DNA of 64,000 bases from positions 24,426,001-24,490,000 of the forward strand of contig OX485806.1 in NCBI GenBank assembly GCA_950295325.1, written 5' to 3'. The notes beneath the pieces were generated by a model. It saw only the letters and a list, made by a program, of their open reading frames with translations. It was not told the DNA's origin and did not search any database. The stretch's first letter is position 1, and every line of letters starts with the position of its first letter. The DNA comes from Polytrichum commune (taxonomy: Eukaryota; Streptophyta; Polytrichopsida; Polytrichales; Polytrichaceae). Both the position numbers and the translations under genes were made by a program. This document shows, piece after piece, positions 35,301 to 44,537 of the stretch.

Positions 35301-38300
35301 ATTTGCTTTGGAAGCATAAAGCCACCTTTCAACATTCCGTCCGAGGCACCAACATGTTTTGCCTAAGTAAAATGGACCAAACAATTTGCACTCATTTCTT
35401 TGGGACCTACTTTGGTTAAAGCCACTTGTGGTGATGCGCCGCCAAACTTCTCTTTGGGACCATCGGCCTCAATGCTCTTGCAAACTTGATGGTCCCCACC
35501 ATGTCCTCAAGAAGCCTTAGGGACTTAAACAAGGCATCCACCACCCGCTTTTAAAACCCCACCTAAAAGGATGCATTTCTTAGAAAGCTCGTCCGTTTTA
35601 GGTGTATCCTTTATTTGTGCGTTTGAATAGCGCACATAGGCCTTAAGAGGCCCCGGGTGCCTCATTAGCACCAAATTCATTCCAACATCAATACCTTCCA
35701 AGCATTTCGAATTGGAATTTCAATCCAACATTAATGCCATCCAAGCTTTCGGATGCATTCAGTATTCTAGCCCCCGAATATTTTTCGAGGTTTGCGGGAG
35801 CCCTTTCAAAGCACTCCTCCATTTTCCTCACCGAATCCACCCTCATGCCCACCATTGTCATTAGAATCAATGGTATGGTCAAAATCCACTTGCACATGAT
35901 CCTTGTTCCAATTTGAGCCTCACAACCTTTTGGAAACCCCGGGCTCACCATCATAACCCGCTTATTTGATAGCCATGCTTCCCTCAAAGTGCTAGCTCAA
36001 AAATTGGAACCCTGCTCTGATACCAAGTGTCGCAACCCTTGCTAGCCCCCCCTTGACCATCTTGCCAATTTTCAATTCTAGCAAAGGTTACGAGTCGCTA
36101 ACCCTTCGCATACCGCCATGCTAATGGTTAGCTCCTCTAACCCCGGACCATTAGTTCATAGGAGGGGAACCAACCCTCCTACTTTGATTTCGGGACTCAC
36201 CCCTTTAATCGGTAACCCATTTCCCCAATGTGGACTTCCATCCATGGAAGTCCAATCTTATGTTGATCATTGCGTTGCCGGAGCAACACTACAACAACCC
36301 GAAGCATACTAGGCAACTATGGCCTCACAATAGGCCAAAGCCCATGGAGGCCTTGCCGTTCGGCCTCGGGTGGGTGAGGCCACACCACCTCACCCATATA
36401 AGCCTCTAGGACTCTACGCGGGGCCCCTACCCCACCGTCAACCAACCTCTTGTCTCTCTACCAAGAGTTGGGGCCAAGTGGACATTTTCCCCTTAGCCGC
36501 TGGGCCTAGAAGCCCCCCACAGCTTCAGACCATCATAACTTCCTTGTATGATGTCTGATGCTAACACTTGACCACTCCATCTTCATCTACGCTTCACGTA
36601 GATGCCGATGGACTCCTCACTTGCCCCATTTGGGCAAGTCGTGAGGAAGTTATGCCTGTTTGAACCTTGGCAGTCCCGGGAATCACTCCCAGGCACTGCT
36701 GTACCAGGGCGCTGTCCCGGGACAGCGCCCCACTCAAATGGCCATAACTCCTAGCTCACACCTCCGATTGAGGTGTTCTTGAGCATTCTAGAATCACCAC
36801 GCCATGAGCTACGCATAGCTCATGGCCTTACCCTTGTGCCTCCTAGTCTCCGTGGGTGGGAGGCGTTCCCAACGCCCGGGGCCCTCACCCACACTAGGAT
36901 CACTTGGGCCCTCTCACCAACGGCGCCACAAGTCCCGGGTGTCACTCCGGGGTCCCCCTTGTGCCCATGGTGCTTCGGGCACTCCTCATGGAGAGGTGCG
37001 CGACACAGCCACTGTCGTGATCATGAACATGTGTGTTGTTTTCGGGGTTAGCAACAAGTTCACATCGGAGTTGTTGCGGTACTTGTCAGAGGATTTGCTT
37101 CCAGTCGGGAACAAGCTGCCCAATAGCCATTACGCTGCGTCCTCGACCATCCAAAGGCTGGGATTGAACTATAACAACATCCATGCATGTCCTGATGGTT
37201 GTGTCCTCTACGAGGACGAGCATGCGGATGTGCAGGTGTGTCCAAAGTGTTCCAAGTCTCGATGGGTGGAGGGCACGAACTCGATCCCCGCCAAGGTGAT
37301 CCGGCACTTCCCTCTTATACCCCGCTTGAAACGGATGTGGCGTTCACCTGAGATAGCAAGGATGTTAACCGGTCACACGAAGCATGTCAGTGATGATGGT
37401 GTGATGCGATCTGTGATTGACAGCCCAGCATGGAAACACATCAACACTGACGCGGCGTTCGACAACTTCGGACATGAGGACCGCAACATGCGTTTCGCTT
37501 TAGCACTAGATGGTGTGAACCCTTTCAAATTGAGCAACACCAATTGGTCTACGTGGCCAGTGTTGGTTCTGATATACAATCTGGAGCCCTGGTTTGTCAC
37601 AAAGAAGTTCTTCATATCGATGTGCATTTTGATATCTGGGAAGCGTTCACCAACTGCATCAAACATCGATGTGTTTATCCGTCCGTTGTTGAAGGAGTTG
37701 CACCAACTTTGGCGAGGTGTCCATGCACAAGATTTCACCCAACCCGCGGGGTCTCGGGGCTTCAATCTACGAGGGTTGCTGATGTGGACCATTTCAGATT
37801 TCCCGGCATACGGCCTAATCTCCGGACTATGCTGTAAGGGATATAAAGGTTGTCCAGAATGCGGCCCAGAGACAGATGCACGGATGGCAAAGACAGGGGA
37901 TATGTGTCCTGACCGTACAACACGTGGTTCGAAGATTGTTTATGGAGGGGTGCGTCGGTACCTTCCTCGTCAACATCCTTACCGTCAAAACACTAGGTTC
38001 AATGGCATGCGTGAGTACCGGACCGCACCTCGAACCATGTTTGGCGCAGACGTCATCCGTTACGCAGCGTGGCGGCAGTCATACTTGGATCTTGGTGGCA
38101 GGGAAGGAGCTCCAAGCGACCCTGTGCACGTCACTGGAGTTAAGCGTCTGAGCGCATTCTTCGAACTCCCATATTGGCAGGTAAACACATACTATAGGCT
38201 GTCTGTGGGAACAAATATCCAGTGCATTGTATCATTGTGGCTAACTGTGAGCCCAAAATGGTGCCCACATGTGGTGATTAACTCTTCGAAACCAATTTTA

Positions 38301-41300
38301 GTTTGACTTTGATGTGTTATGATTATTCACAAAACATAAAAAGAGTGAAGTGTGGCGTGGATTTAAGTTTAGGCATTAGAATGTGTGGTGTAGTTATTTC
38401 AAGGTTTGATTTCAATAAGAGGATGCCTTGATTATGGGAGTAGTGGGTAAGGTGAAGCAAGGTGAGCTCCGCGGGTTAAATGCCCACTTTTGGATCCACC
38501 TTGGTAGTTTAGGAAGAAGGAAGCTTGGTGGTTGGGGACTAGTCCCTACTTTGGAGGAGAGGGTTAAAGGATTGTGATTGGAGGTGCTAATCCTCTCACC
38601 CTATCCTCACCTCTTTCTCCCTCTCTCCCTCTCTCCCTCTTTGCTACTTAAGGTGTGCTTTCTCTCATTTGCCTCTCTCTCCATCAAGCGCTCTCAAGGG
38701 AGCAAGCTCTTAAGAGCTTGAGCCACGTGTGTGGGTCATTAGTTTTAGTGAAGTTAAGTAGTTAAGCTCTCCCTCTCAAATCCTCTCAAGGGGAGCGAGC
38801 TCTTAGAGTTTGAGGCTTATGTGTGGATTAGTTAGTTATAGTGAAGTTAGGAAGTTAATCCCTCTTATGAGTAGGGGAAGCTTAGAGTCATTGGACTAAG
38901 CTCATAAGTAGTGGTTAGATTGGATTAATTTAGTGGGAGGTGTGCATTCATTAGTTAAGAGGCTTAGATGAGCAATTGATTAAGCACTAGAGTTGAAATT
39001 AGTTTGGTGTTGATTTCATCAACTGCTGCCGGGACTGCTAGTCCAGGGGCCTCCCAAGGCTCAACTGCTGCCGGGACTGCTAGTCCAGGGGCTTCCCAAG
39101 GCTCAACTGCTGCCGGGATTGCTTAGTCCAAGGGCCTCCCAAGGCTCAACTGCTGCCGGGACTGCTAGTCCAGGGGCTTCCCAAGGCTCAACTGCTGCCG
39201 GGACTGCTTAGTCCAAGGGCCTCCCAAGGCTCAACTGCTGCCGGGACTGCTAGTCCAGGGGCCTCCCAAGGCTCATTATCTCAGTAGCCGAAAGGGCCGA
39301 GACCAGCTCATTGAAGTGGTGAAAGCGAAGGTCAACTTTAAGGGAACCTGGATGGTTGGTTTAAGCTGGGTTACCAAGGAATGGGTTTAGGGACCTAAAG
39401 CTTAGCCCAAATCGAACATTATCACTAAAACTAACCATAGGGCAAGTTATGCATTTTAGATTATTCTAGTGCATATGTAAGTTTTAGACTTATTAGGCTA
39501 GGTAGTGTGAGGTGTGGCTTGCTAGTAAATGTAATTGGGGTGGACTAGTAAGAACAGTGTTTTTGAACACTCGCATCTTATTGGGCAAATAAATCACTTG
39601 CATTATTAATGGAGAAGGTGGATGACCCCCGCGATGACGAGACAAAGGAGGTTAGGCCAAAGGTTGCGAGGGGGATGTCTTTAAAGGCATGTGTGGCCAC
39701 GGCCGCGGGTTGGACTCTTGAGAAAGCCAACTCTAGCACAAGCCAAGAGGCCAACATTAATAAAGTACAATGAGTGAGACAATACATGTTCATTTGGACA
39801 TGAAAATTACCTTGCACATGGTTCAATGTTGTAATAGATAAATGTGATTCTCAAAGTCATCACCTGGACTAGGACGCTTAAGGGTGGTGGATTTGGCCTC
39901 ACACTAACATGGTAGACGTTATTGCGTCAGTGATGATGTCTATGGAGTTCTGGAAGATGTCCCTGAGGACATCACAGAGGACATCCCAAAGAATGGGCGG
40001 ATGTTTCGAGCACAACATTGCAGTTTTGTCGGAAACTCCCCTGAAGTATTACAAAACTAACGAGCTTGCGTATTTCATTCGAACAGCATCTGAAGGTTCG
40101 TCACGTACTAGACGTCATGCATTGCGAGAAGAATCTATGCGAGAACATCCTGAAGACTTTGTTTGGGATGAACGACAGCCCAGGAAGTCGTCAAGATGTG
40201 CAGGACTTGAACATACGTGAGGAGCTATGGTTGCAGCCCCTGCGACGCCGAGGTGATGAGTACTACATGCCGCAGCCCCCCTACATACTGAGGCCAGAGG
40301 AGAAGCGGGAGTTCGTGCACATAGTATCCAGCATCCGCACTCCCACGAACTACGTGGGAGCAATTCACAAGCGCCTACAGGACGGAAAATTGCAATACAT
40401 GAAGACACATGATTACCATGTCCTCATGCAGCAGGCACGTCCTCGAATCCTCATGTATAGAACAATCCCTATATAGCACGCTTTCCAAAACACGAGGTTG
40501 TTGACTTCAAGATGTTCATAATAACATATCCATGTTTTGCAAGACGCAACGATGTTTTTCAAAACATGTCAATGTGTTCCCAGACATTGCTGATGTCTGA
40601 CAAAACATCCACAGACGTCGAAGTCAGAGTTTGTTGATAGCATGATTATTTGCGTCTCATTTGCTTTTACCTTTCACAAAATTCACATGATGACGGTTCT
40701 TTGTCTTGCAGATACTACCTGTGGCTGTGAGGAACTTGTTGCCCGAGGAGGTGCGCGTAGCTATCATCAAAATGTGCAGAGTTTTCCAGCGCATATGTGA
40801 GAAGGAAGTACGAGAGGACGCCTTGGATGCCCTCATGCGGGACGTTGTCATGGCAACGTGTGTGCTTGAAAAGGAGTTTCCCCCCACATTTCTGAATGTC
40901 ATGGCACATCTTCCGGTCCATCTCGTGGAACAATTGTTCATATGCGGACCGGTTCATTGCAGGTGGATGTATCCGATTGAGCGATACATGAAGACGCTGA
41001 AAGATTACGTACGGACGACCGCACATCCAGAAGGGAGTATGGCAGAAGGGTATAGACTGGAGGACACACTTGGCTTTTGCACGGAGTACATGCAACGACA
41101 TAGCGCAACCACACACCGGGTATGGGACCCAAACGAAGATGCCATTATGAACGACGAGATTCTGCGCCTCAACGAACACTCGAAGCGACGAATGTCCAAC
41201 GAGGTGCGCGGCTACGCACATGCATTTGTCATCGACAACGCGCCATGCTTGGAACCATGGCGAGAGTGAGTTCCTCTTTTAGCACATTCAGTTGCCCTTG

Positions 41301-42395
41301 TCAACAACAGTGACTAGCATCGACAGGATGACACTAGGACGTGAAACGCATGTCCATGTTTACATCGTCCAGAACGTTGCCATGTTTTGGAGGACGTTAT
41401 GATTAATTACGTGTGCACGTCATTTACAATGTCAACATGGACGTCCAAATGTTACTGGATACGTCCCGAACGATCATTTCCAATGTTACAGGTGGTGTAC
41501 TTCATCTTCTGTACATGTCCAATGTCTGACAGCCGAGGTGGGATTCTTGTACAGGGAATACATAACCGCGAGGGGACGCAGATGGGAAGAGCGAGAGGCT
41601 TTCCGAGCACAATCTCGACGTCGTCGTCCTGTTAGACCGGTAACGTACCCCCCCGAACTGAGTGATTTGCCAAGCTTTGCCGATTGGCTCAAGGCACGGG
41701 TGTTGGCATCTGAGCATGACGGTGTTCCCCTAGATGAGGACGTGGTGCAGTATTCGTGTCCGCCGGAGCGTTATGCAACCTCCCACCGGCAAATGCATGC
41801 ATTTGGGATGCACTTGCGTGTTCGGACTGCCGAAGGGGGCCTTGTGACTCGGGACTGTGGCGTGGTGGTCGCCTACACTCAGCAATTGCGTTGGGGGATT
41901 CGCAATGGCAGGCCCATAGATCATACTGCCGAGCATGTGGGGTACATCGAGGAGATATTGGAATTGGATTACCGCAATCATTGTACCACGGTGTTGTTGT
42001 GCGAGTGGGTTAAAGCGTCTCGGGATGTGCGTATTCCCACCATTGAACGCGACAAGTACGGATTTAGCATGGCTAACTTCAACCACATGGACAACATAGT
42101 ACACCCGGACTCCTTTGCTTTCCCCATGCACTGCCAACAGGTTTTTTTTTGTGATGACATCACGAGACGCGGGTGGAAGATTGTGTGCAGAACAGAAGTG
42201 AGAGGGAGGCGAACCACACCTCATCATCAAAATCCCATGGCCAATGCAATCGCCGTTGGTGACGATCAGGACTTCCAGGGCTTGCAACCCCCGATGTTGG
42301 AAACGGAGCCAATTCGGAGACCTCGTACCACGGGAGGGGTCTATGTCACAGCCACAATGGAAGGAAACAACCATGATGAAATTGAGGAGGAGTAG
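29340..42395 (+). CDS. CACTA TNP2-type transposase, five coding blocks, interrupted by an LTR retrotransposon
   Basis: Exons 29340-29951 joined to 37011-38180 (split by the retrotransposon), 40087-40434, 40712-41265 and 41492-42395. Lengths and phases sum to exactly 1,196 codons, with no internal stop once the insertion and one CAGCC copy are left out. Order: N-terminal zinc-like CPCRDC block (Transposase-associated); TNP2 core with likely catalytic Asp in ALDGVNPF and SDFPAYG and Glu in MHCEKNLCENI; DUF4218-like part (FPPTFLNVMAHLPVHLVEQ, GPVHCRWMYPIERYM); DUF4216-like end (DYRNHCTTVLLCEWVKA, NFNHMDNIVHPDSFAFP). Introns: 38181-40086 (holds a solo LTR), 40435-40711 (GC-AG), 41266-41491. It cuts and joins CACTA termini in the nucleus. 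The family assignment is firm; exon ends are predictions. Confidence 0.9.
29952..30929 (-). repeat. 3' LTR of the nested retrotransposon
   Basis: 978 bp, TGTCGC...GCGACA ends. No difference from the other LTR was found in the parts compared, which implies a very recent insertion. Short inverted repeats (TCCCGGGA, CATCCATGGAAG) and the incidental ORFs inside have no coding significance. Confidence 0.95.
30930..30945 (-). promoter_or_regulatory. Polypurine tract
   Basis: On the minus strand the sequence TTGGTGGGGGTGAG directly precedes the 3' LTR, the expected position and composition of the plus-strand primer. Confidence 0.8.
31990..33150 (-). pseudogene. Integrase remnant of the nested retrotransposon
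   Basis: Order on the minus strand: zinc-binding HHCC part (about 33150-32930, GHRGERKSRH and a Cys pair after WGCIKEDI); a core block with MDLIASLP and MVERFAKWAHMVP (about 32850-32760); then DQDPKFTS and SQMNGKAEHVNGV (32650-32540), equal to the second Asp and the Glu of the DDE core (usual form SQTDGQTERVN). The C-terminal part follows to 31990. One or two frameshifts split the pieces and the Glu region is altered, so it is not functional. The order protease, RNase H, integrase is that of Ty3/gypsy. Confidence 0.75.
33400..34370 (-). pseudogene. Reverse-transcriptase C-terminus / RNase H remnant with tandem triplication
   Basis: The block LRSFVGLDNYYHHFIHGF (about 34300-34250) is the end of an RT domain. 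It is followed by three tandem copies of a segment of about 227-231 bp (33570-33796, 33797-34027, 34028 to about 34205). Each encodes a variant of PPVLKFAELDKPFEVH and WMAIAYESIKLDG, the junction of RT connection and RNase H. A normal element has this segment once. The triplication breaks the frame. The RT palm that should precede it is absent: only about 150 bp separate this block from the protease. Confidence 0.75.
34521..34910 (-). pseudogene. Protease-like remnant of the nested retrotransposon
   Basis: 129-codon ORF. The block DFCQNFTPCEIDEMHVIVKAAYFETHM, then VSLRCIMMCHNGKELKFKLTRT, resembles the region between gag and RT in Ty3/gypsy elements, with a degraded protease fold. The diagnostic DSG/DTG motif is not seen, so the assignment is from position and general pattern. 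Confidence 0.45.
35060..35370. repeat. Tandem repeat of about 63-67 bp in the retrotransposon leader
   Basis: About five degenerate copies of a unit containing ACATTCCGTCCGCGGCAC and TTGCCTTGGTAGCACAAAGCC. It lies between the protease remnant and the leader where gag should be; no gag is recognisable in 34911-36012. Confidence 0.7.
36013..36027 (-). other. Primer-binding site, initiator tRNA-Met
   Basis: Complement of this segment is TTGGTATCAGAGCAGG region, with TGGTATCAGAGC matching the 3' end of initiator tRNA-Met, and it starts two or three bases after the 5' LTR (36028-37005). Confidence 0.93.
36028..37005 (-). repeat. 5' LTR of the nested retrotransposon
   Basis: 978 bp, same length as the LTR at 29952 and with no difference seen in the compared parts. 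Right border is followed by CAGCC, the duplicated target. Confidence 0.95.
38246..39903 (+). mobile_element. Solo LTR (1,658 bp) in a TNP2 intron
   Basis: Ends TGTGAGCCC...CTCACA, flanked by CTAAC at 38241-38245 and 39904-39908. Homologous to the solo LTR at 46334-47966 except in the central minisatellite (here 39019-39272, six units of 42-43 bp starting TCAACTGCTGCCGGGACTGC). The T/C-rich stretch with CTACTTAAGG (about 38640) could be the LTR promoter; orientation is inferred from that. It lies fully inside intron 38181-40086, so it need not affect coding. Confidence 0.95.
39019..39272. repeat. 42-bp minisatellite, six units, in the solo LTR
   Basis: Units start at 39019, 39061, 39103, 39146, 39188 and 39231, with alternating small variants (CAGGGGCC, CAAGGGCC, CAGGGGCTT). 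Confidence 0.9.
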
Positions 42396-42439
42396 ATAGT
42401 GGTGTCTTTTTTTTGTCGTAGTAACATTCTGTACTGGCC

Positions 42440-43791
42440 CTTTTTGTTTGTCCGGTGGGACATCCCCTAGGACGTGTACGCTGACATTACTATGTATCTG
42501 ACGACATTGTCTATGTTTTTGCTAACATACATTTGCGTCGACTACCGTGTCATAATGAATGTCTGTGCCAAGACGCCATGCTGCATCACAAATGTAAGCG
42601 TGCATGTTTTGACTGTGCCTCCATGGACATCCTTGAAAACATGCTTCCAGACATAGGCCCCATCGTTGCGGATGTCACGCAGACACGTTAGTAACAACAT
42701 GCAAAGGTCCGATGGGATGTTGTAGCACACGTCCGCAGAGACACGACAGATGACATCGGAGTCACAGGTGGCATCCCCTCAAACATGTCTACATGTAGGC
42801 GTTGTCCTCGTTGTAATTGCTGATGTCTGTAAGGATGAGTACGGAGACACCTGATGGGACATATGCTGAAACATGTCTCTAACTCAGCGGAAACGTGGTC
42901 CCGTTTCGGAGACGTTTTAGGGGACGTCCCTGCGGATGTCCCCAGAGTCATGCACACGTTACCTGAGACATCGTCAAGTGGACGTGTCGAGTGATGTGGA
43001 CGTGTAGACAGAATGACGTGTCACCTACTCCGACGTGGAATTGCGAATGCCATGTAGATAAAGTGATGTCAAGGACAAAAATCCAAAGACAGATGGATAT
43101 GGCACCAAGAACTCCACAAATTCACCCTACATTCCTTACAATTCCAGTGTTGGTACAGAAGTGGGAAAATAATACTATAATATTTTTTAAGCAATTTAAT
43201 ATACAAGACTGAACTGAATACGACCGCTTTAATTACGGAATTATTGGATTTTATGAAATACTAGCAGGTTATAAATTAATTTGTATTTATTTTTTACATT
43301 ACTTTTTAATTCCCTAAACATTTTCATTCGAAGCGGACAAATCGTAAATTAAGAGGATCATAGTTAATAAATATAATCAATGTATTCTTTAGTTTTATAT
43401 ATTATAAATTTAAATTTAAATTTTGTCACATAACTTTCTTTGGAAATGCCACATGGCTTTATTTTCTCCTCTTGCACACCGTTGCCCGTTTCGGTGATTT
43501 TGGGACGTTGGGCTGCTTTCTACCTTGCACAGCACTAACTTAAACATGTTCAACCCAGGCGAAACGGTTGTCCACTGCTAGCGTGGCAATTGTCCGTACG
43601 CGAGGATGTCTTCGACGACGTCCCCCGAGACGGGTGCGTCGTTGGAGACATTGTCATGTCTCCTGTTTCACACGCGTGTTCCGTGACCCTACCCCCTCCA
43701 CTGGTCCTTATTTACGCATGGACATCCTCCCGTTCACGGGGACATGACTGGCTAGCTCGAAGACATCCCAAAAACACGCTGACATGATTGG
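42440..43791. repeat. Right subterminal region of the CACTA
   Basis: No gene. GACGTC, GACATCC, GATGTCC, GACATGT motifs in both orientations are dense from 42440 to about 43070 and again at 43590-43790. An AT-rich block without motifs separates them (about 43080-43440). Matches the left subterminal region in motif type. Confidence 0.75.
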
Positions 43792-43824
43792 GGACATAAC
43801 CAAAAACACGGGTTTCTTATAGTG
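43792..43824 (-). repeat. Right terminal inverted repeat of the CACTA element
   Basis: Complement begins CACTATAAGAAACCCG. It is followed by AAT (43825-43827), the second half of the target duplication. Confidence 0.93.
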
Positions 43825-44520
43825 AATACCCAAAAAACTTGACGTATACCTGCCAAATTTTACTCAACTTTGAATGTAATCGTAAAGAAAAGCAAGAGGC
43901 AACACTTGAGATTACAAAAAACTCTTCAAAAACACTTGCTAGGAGCAAAAATTTGTGGTAACCGGTTCAGCAAGTTATTAGAAAAGATTGTAGAATTTTT
44001 ACATTAAAAATGACAGGTTCAGCACGTCATCAGTCGTGCAGTGACCGGTTCAGCAAAAGTGCCACGTCAACACCGTCAACTCATTAAATTTTAAAATGCT
44101 CCCCTCCTTGAAACAACCAAGTTGGACAAGCATCACGCAAGCAAAAAATTTGACAGTCTGGAGGTATACTTGAGGATTAAAAAGAAATTTAAATTTCAAA
44201 TTACCCCCCCCCCTTCACACGATAAAACTCAAAAATAAATCCTGAGTGCTTAACAAATGCACGATGAGGTACAACTCACTAAAAACGGATTTTTGAACCC
44301 CCCCCCCTCTCGCGATAATTTTTTTTGAAAAATAATAATAATAAATCATTTAAAAATCATCACGAATGCTTAACAAACGCGCGACGAGGTACTCGTTGAA
44401 AACAAATTTCTGACCCCCCCCCCCCCTCACGCGATAAAAGCTAAAACATAAATCCTCTTTCTAGAAAACAGGATTACGCAGCGGAAAACATAACACCCAA
44501 AAAAAACAAGGTTGAAGAGA
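43825..44520 (-). other. 5' leader of the outer Ty3/gypsy element, with C-tract repeats
   Basis: Non-coding. Contains two and a half degenerate copies of a unit of about 105-125 bp, each with a run of 9-14 C followed by TCACGCGATAA-like sequence (about 44205, 44300 and 44416). Lies between the gag start and the primer-binding site. Confidence 0.6.
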
Positions 44521-44537
44521 TTCTGCTCTAATACCAA
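44521..44537 (-). other. Primer-binding site of the outer Ty3/gypsy element
   Basis: Complement reads TTGGTATTAGAGCAGAA. The TGGTATTAGAGC core matches the initiator tRNA-Met site with one change (T for C), in keeping with age. It abuts the LTR at 44538. Confidence 0.85.

Larger units (their letters stand above)
29952..37005 (-). mobile_element. LTR retrotransposon (Ty3/gypsy-derived), full-length but internally defective
   Basis: LTRs of 978 bp at 29952-30929 and 36028-37005 flank a 5.1-kb interior. A 5-bp duplication CAGCC lies at 29947-29951 and 37006-37010. All LTR stretches I compared, and the ORFs in them, are the same in both copies. The primer-binding site TGGTATCAGAGC (complement, 36014-36025) and the GGTGGGGGTGAG-type polypurine tract (30930-30945) fix the minus orientation. 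The interior holds protease, RNase H and integrase remnants, but most of the reverse-transcriptase palm is missing and the frame is broken, so it probably moved using another element's enzymes. It sits in a codon of the TNP2 gene. Confidence 0.95.
2805..43824 (+). mobile_element. CACTA (En/Spm) transposon, 41 kb, with four nested insertions
   Basis: Both ends are CACTATAAGAAACCCG in inverted orientation (2805 and 43824); about 30 of the first 33 bases match. A 3-bp duplication AAT flanks the element, the standard CACTA target size. Inside are a TNP2-type transposase gene (+), a TNPA/Transposase_24-type gene (-), and GACGTC/GACATC-rich subterminal regions of over 1 kb at each end. After subtraction of the nested 13.8-kb transposon, two solo LTRs and one LTR retrotransposon the element would be about 17.5 kb, normal for large plant CACTAs. 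Both of its major genes are interrupted by insertions, so this copy cannot now act alone, but its termini are well preserved. Confidence 0.93.

Noticed and set aside
39019-39272. CRISPR-like regular repeat array
   Set aside because: Units are contiguous with no unique spacers and lie in a plant LTR; it is a minisatellite.
2805-43824. Idea that the CACTA itself had captured the RING-type host genes
   Set aside because: The RING-type genes lie inside a second pair of inverted repeats with their own transposase, so they belong to the inner element.
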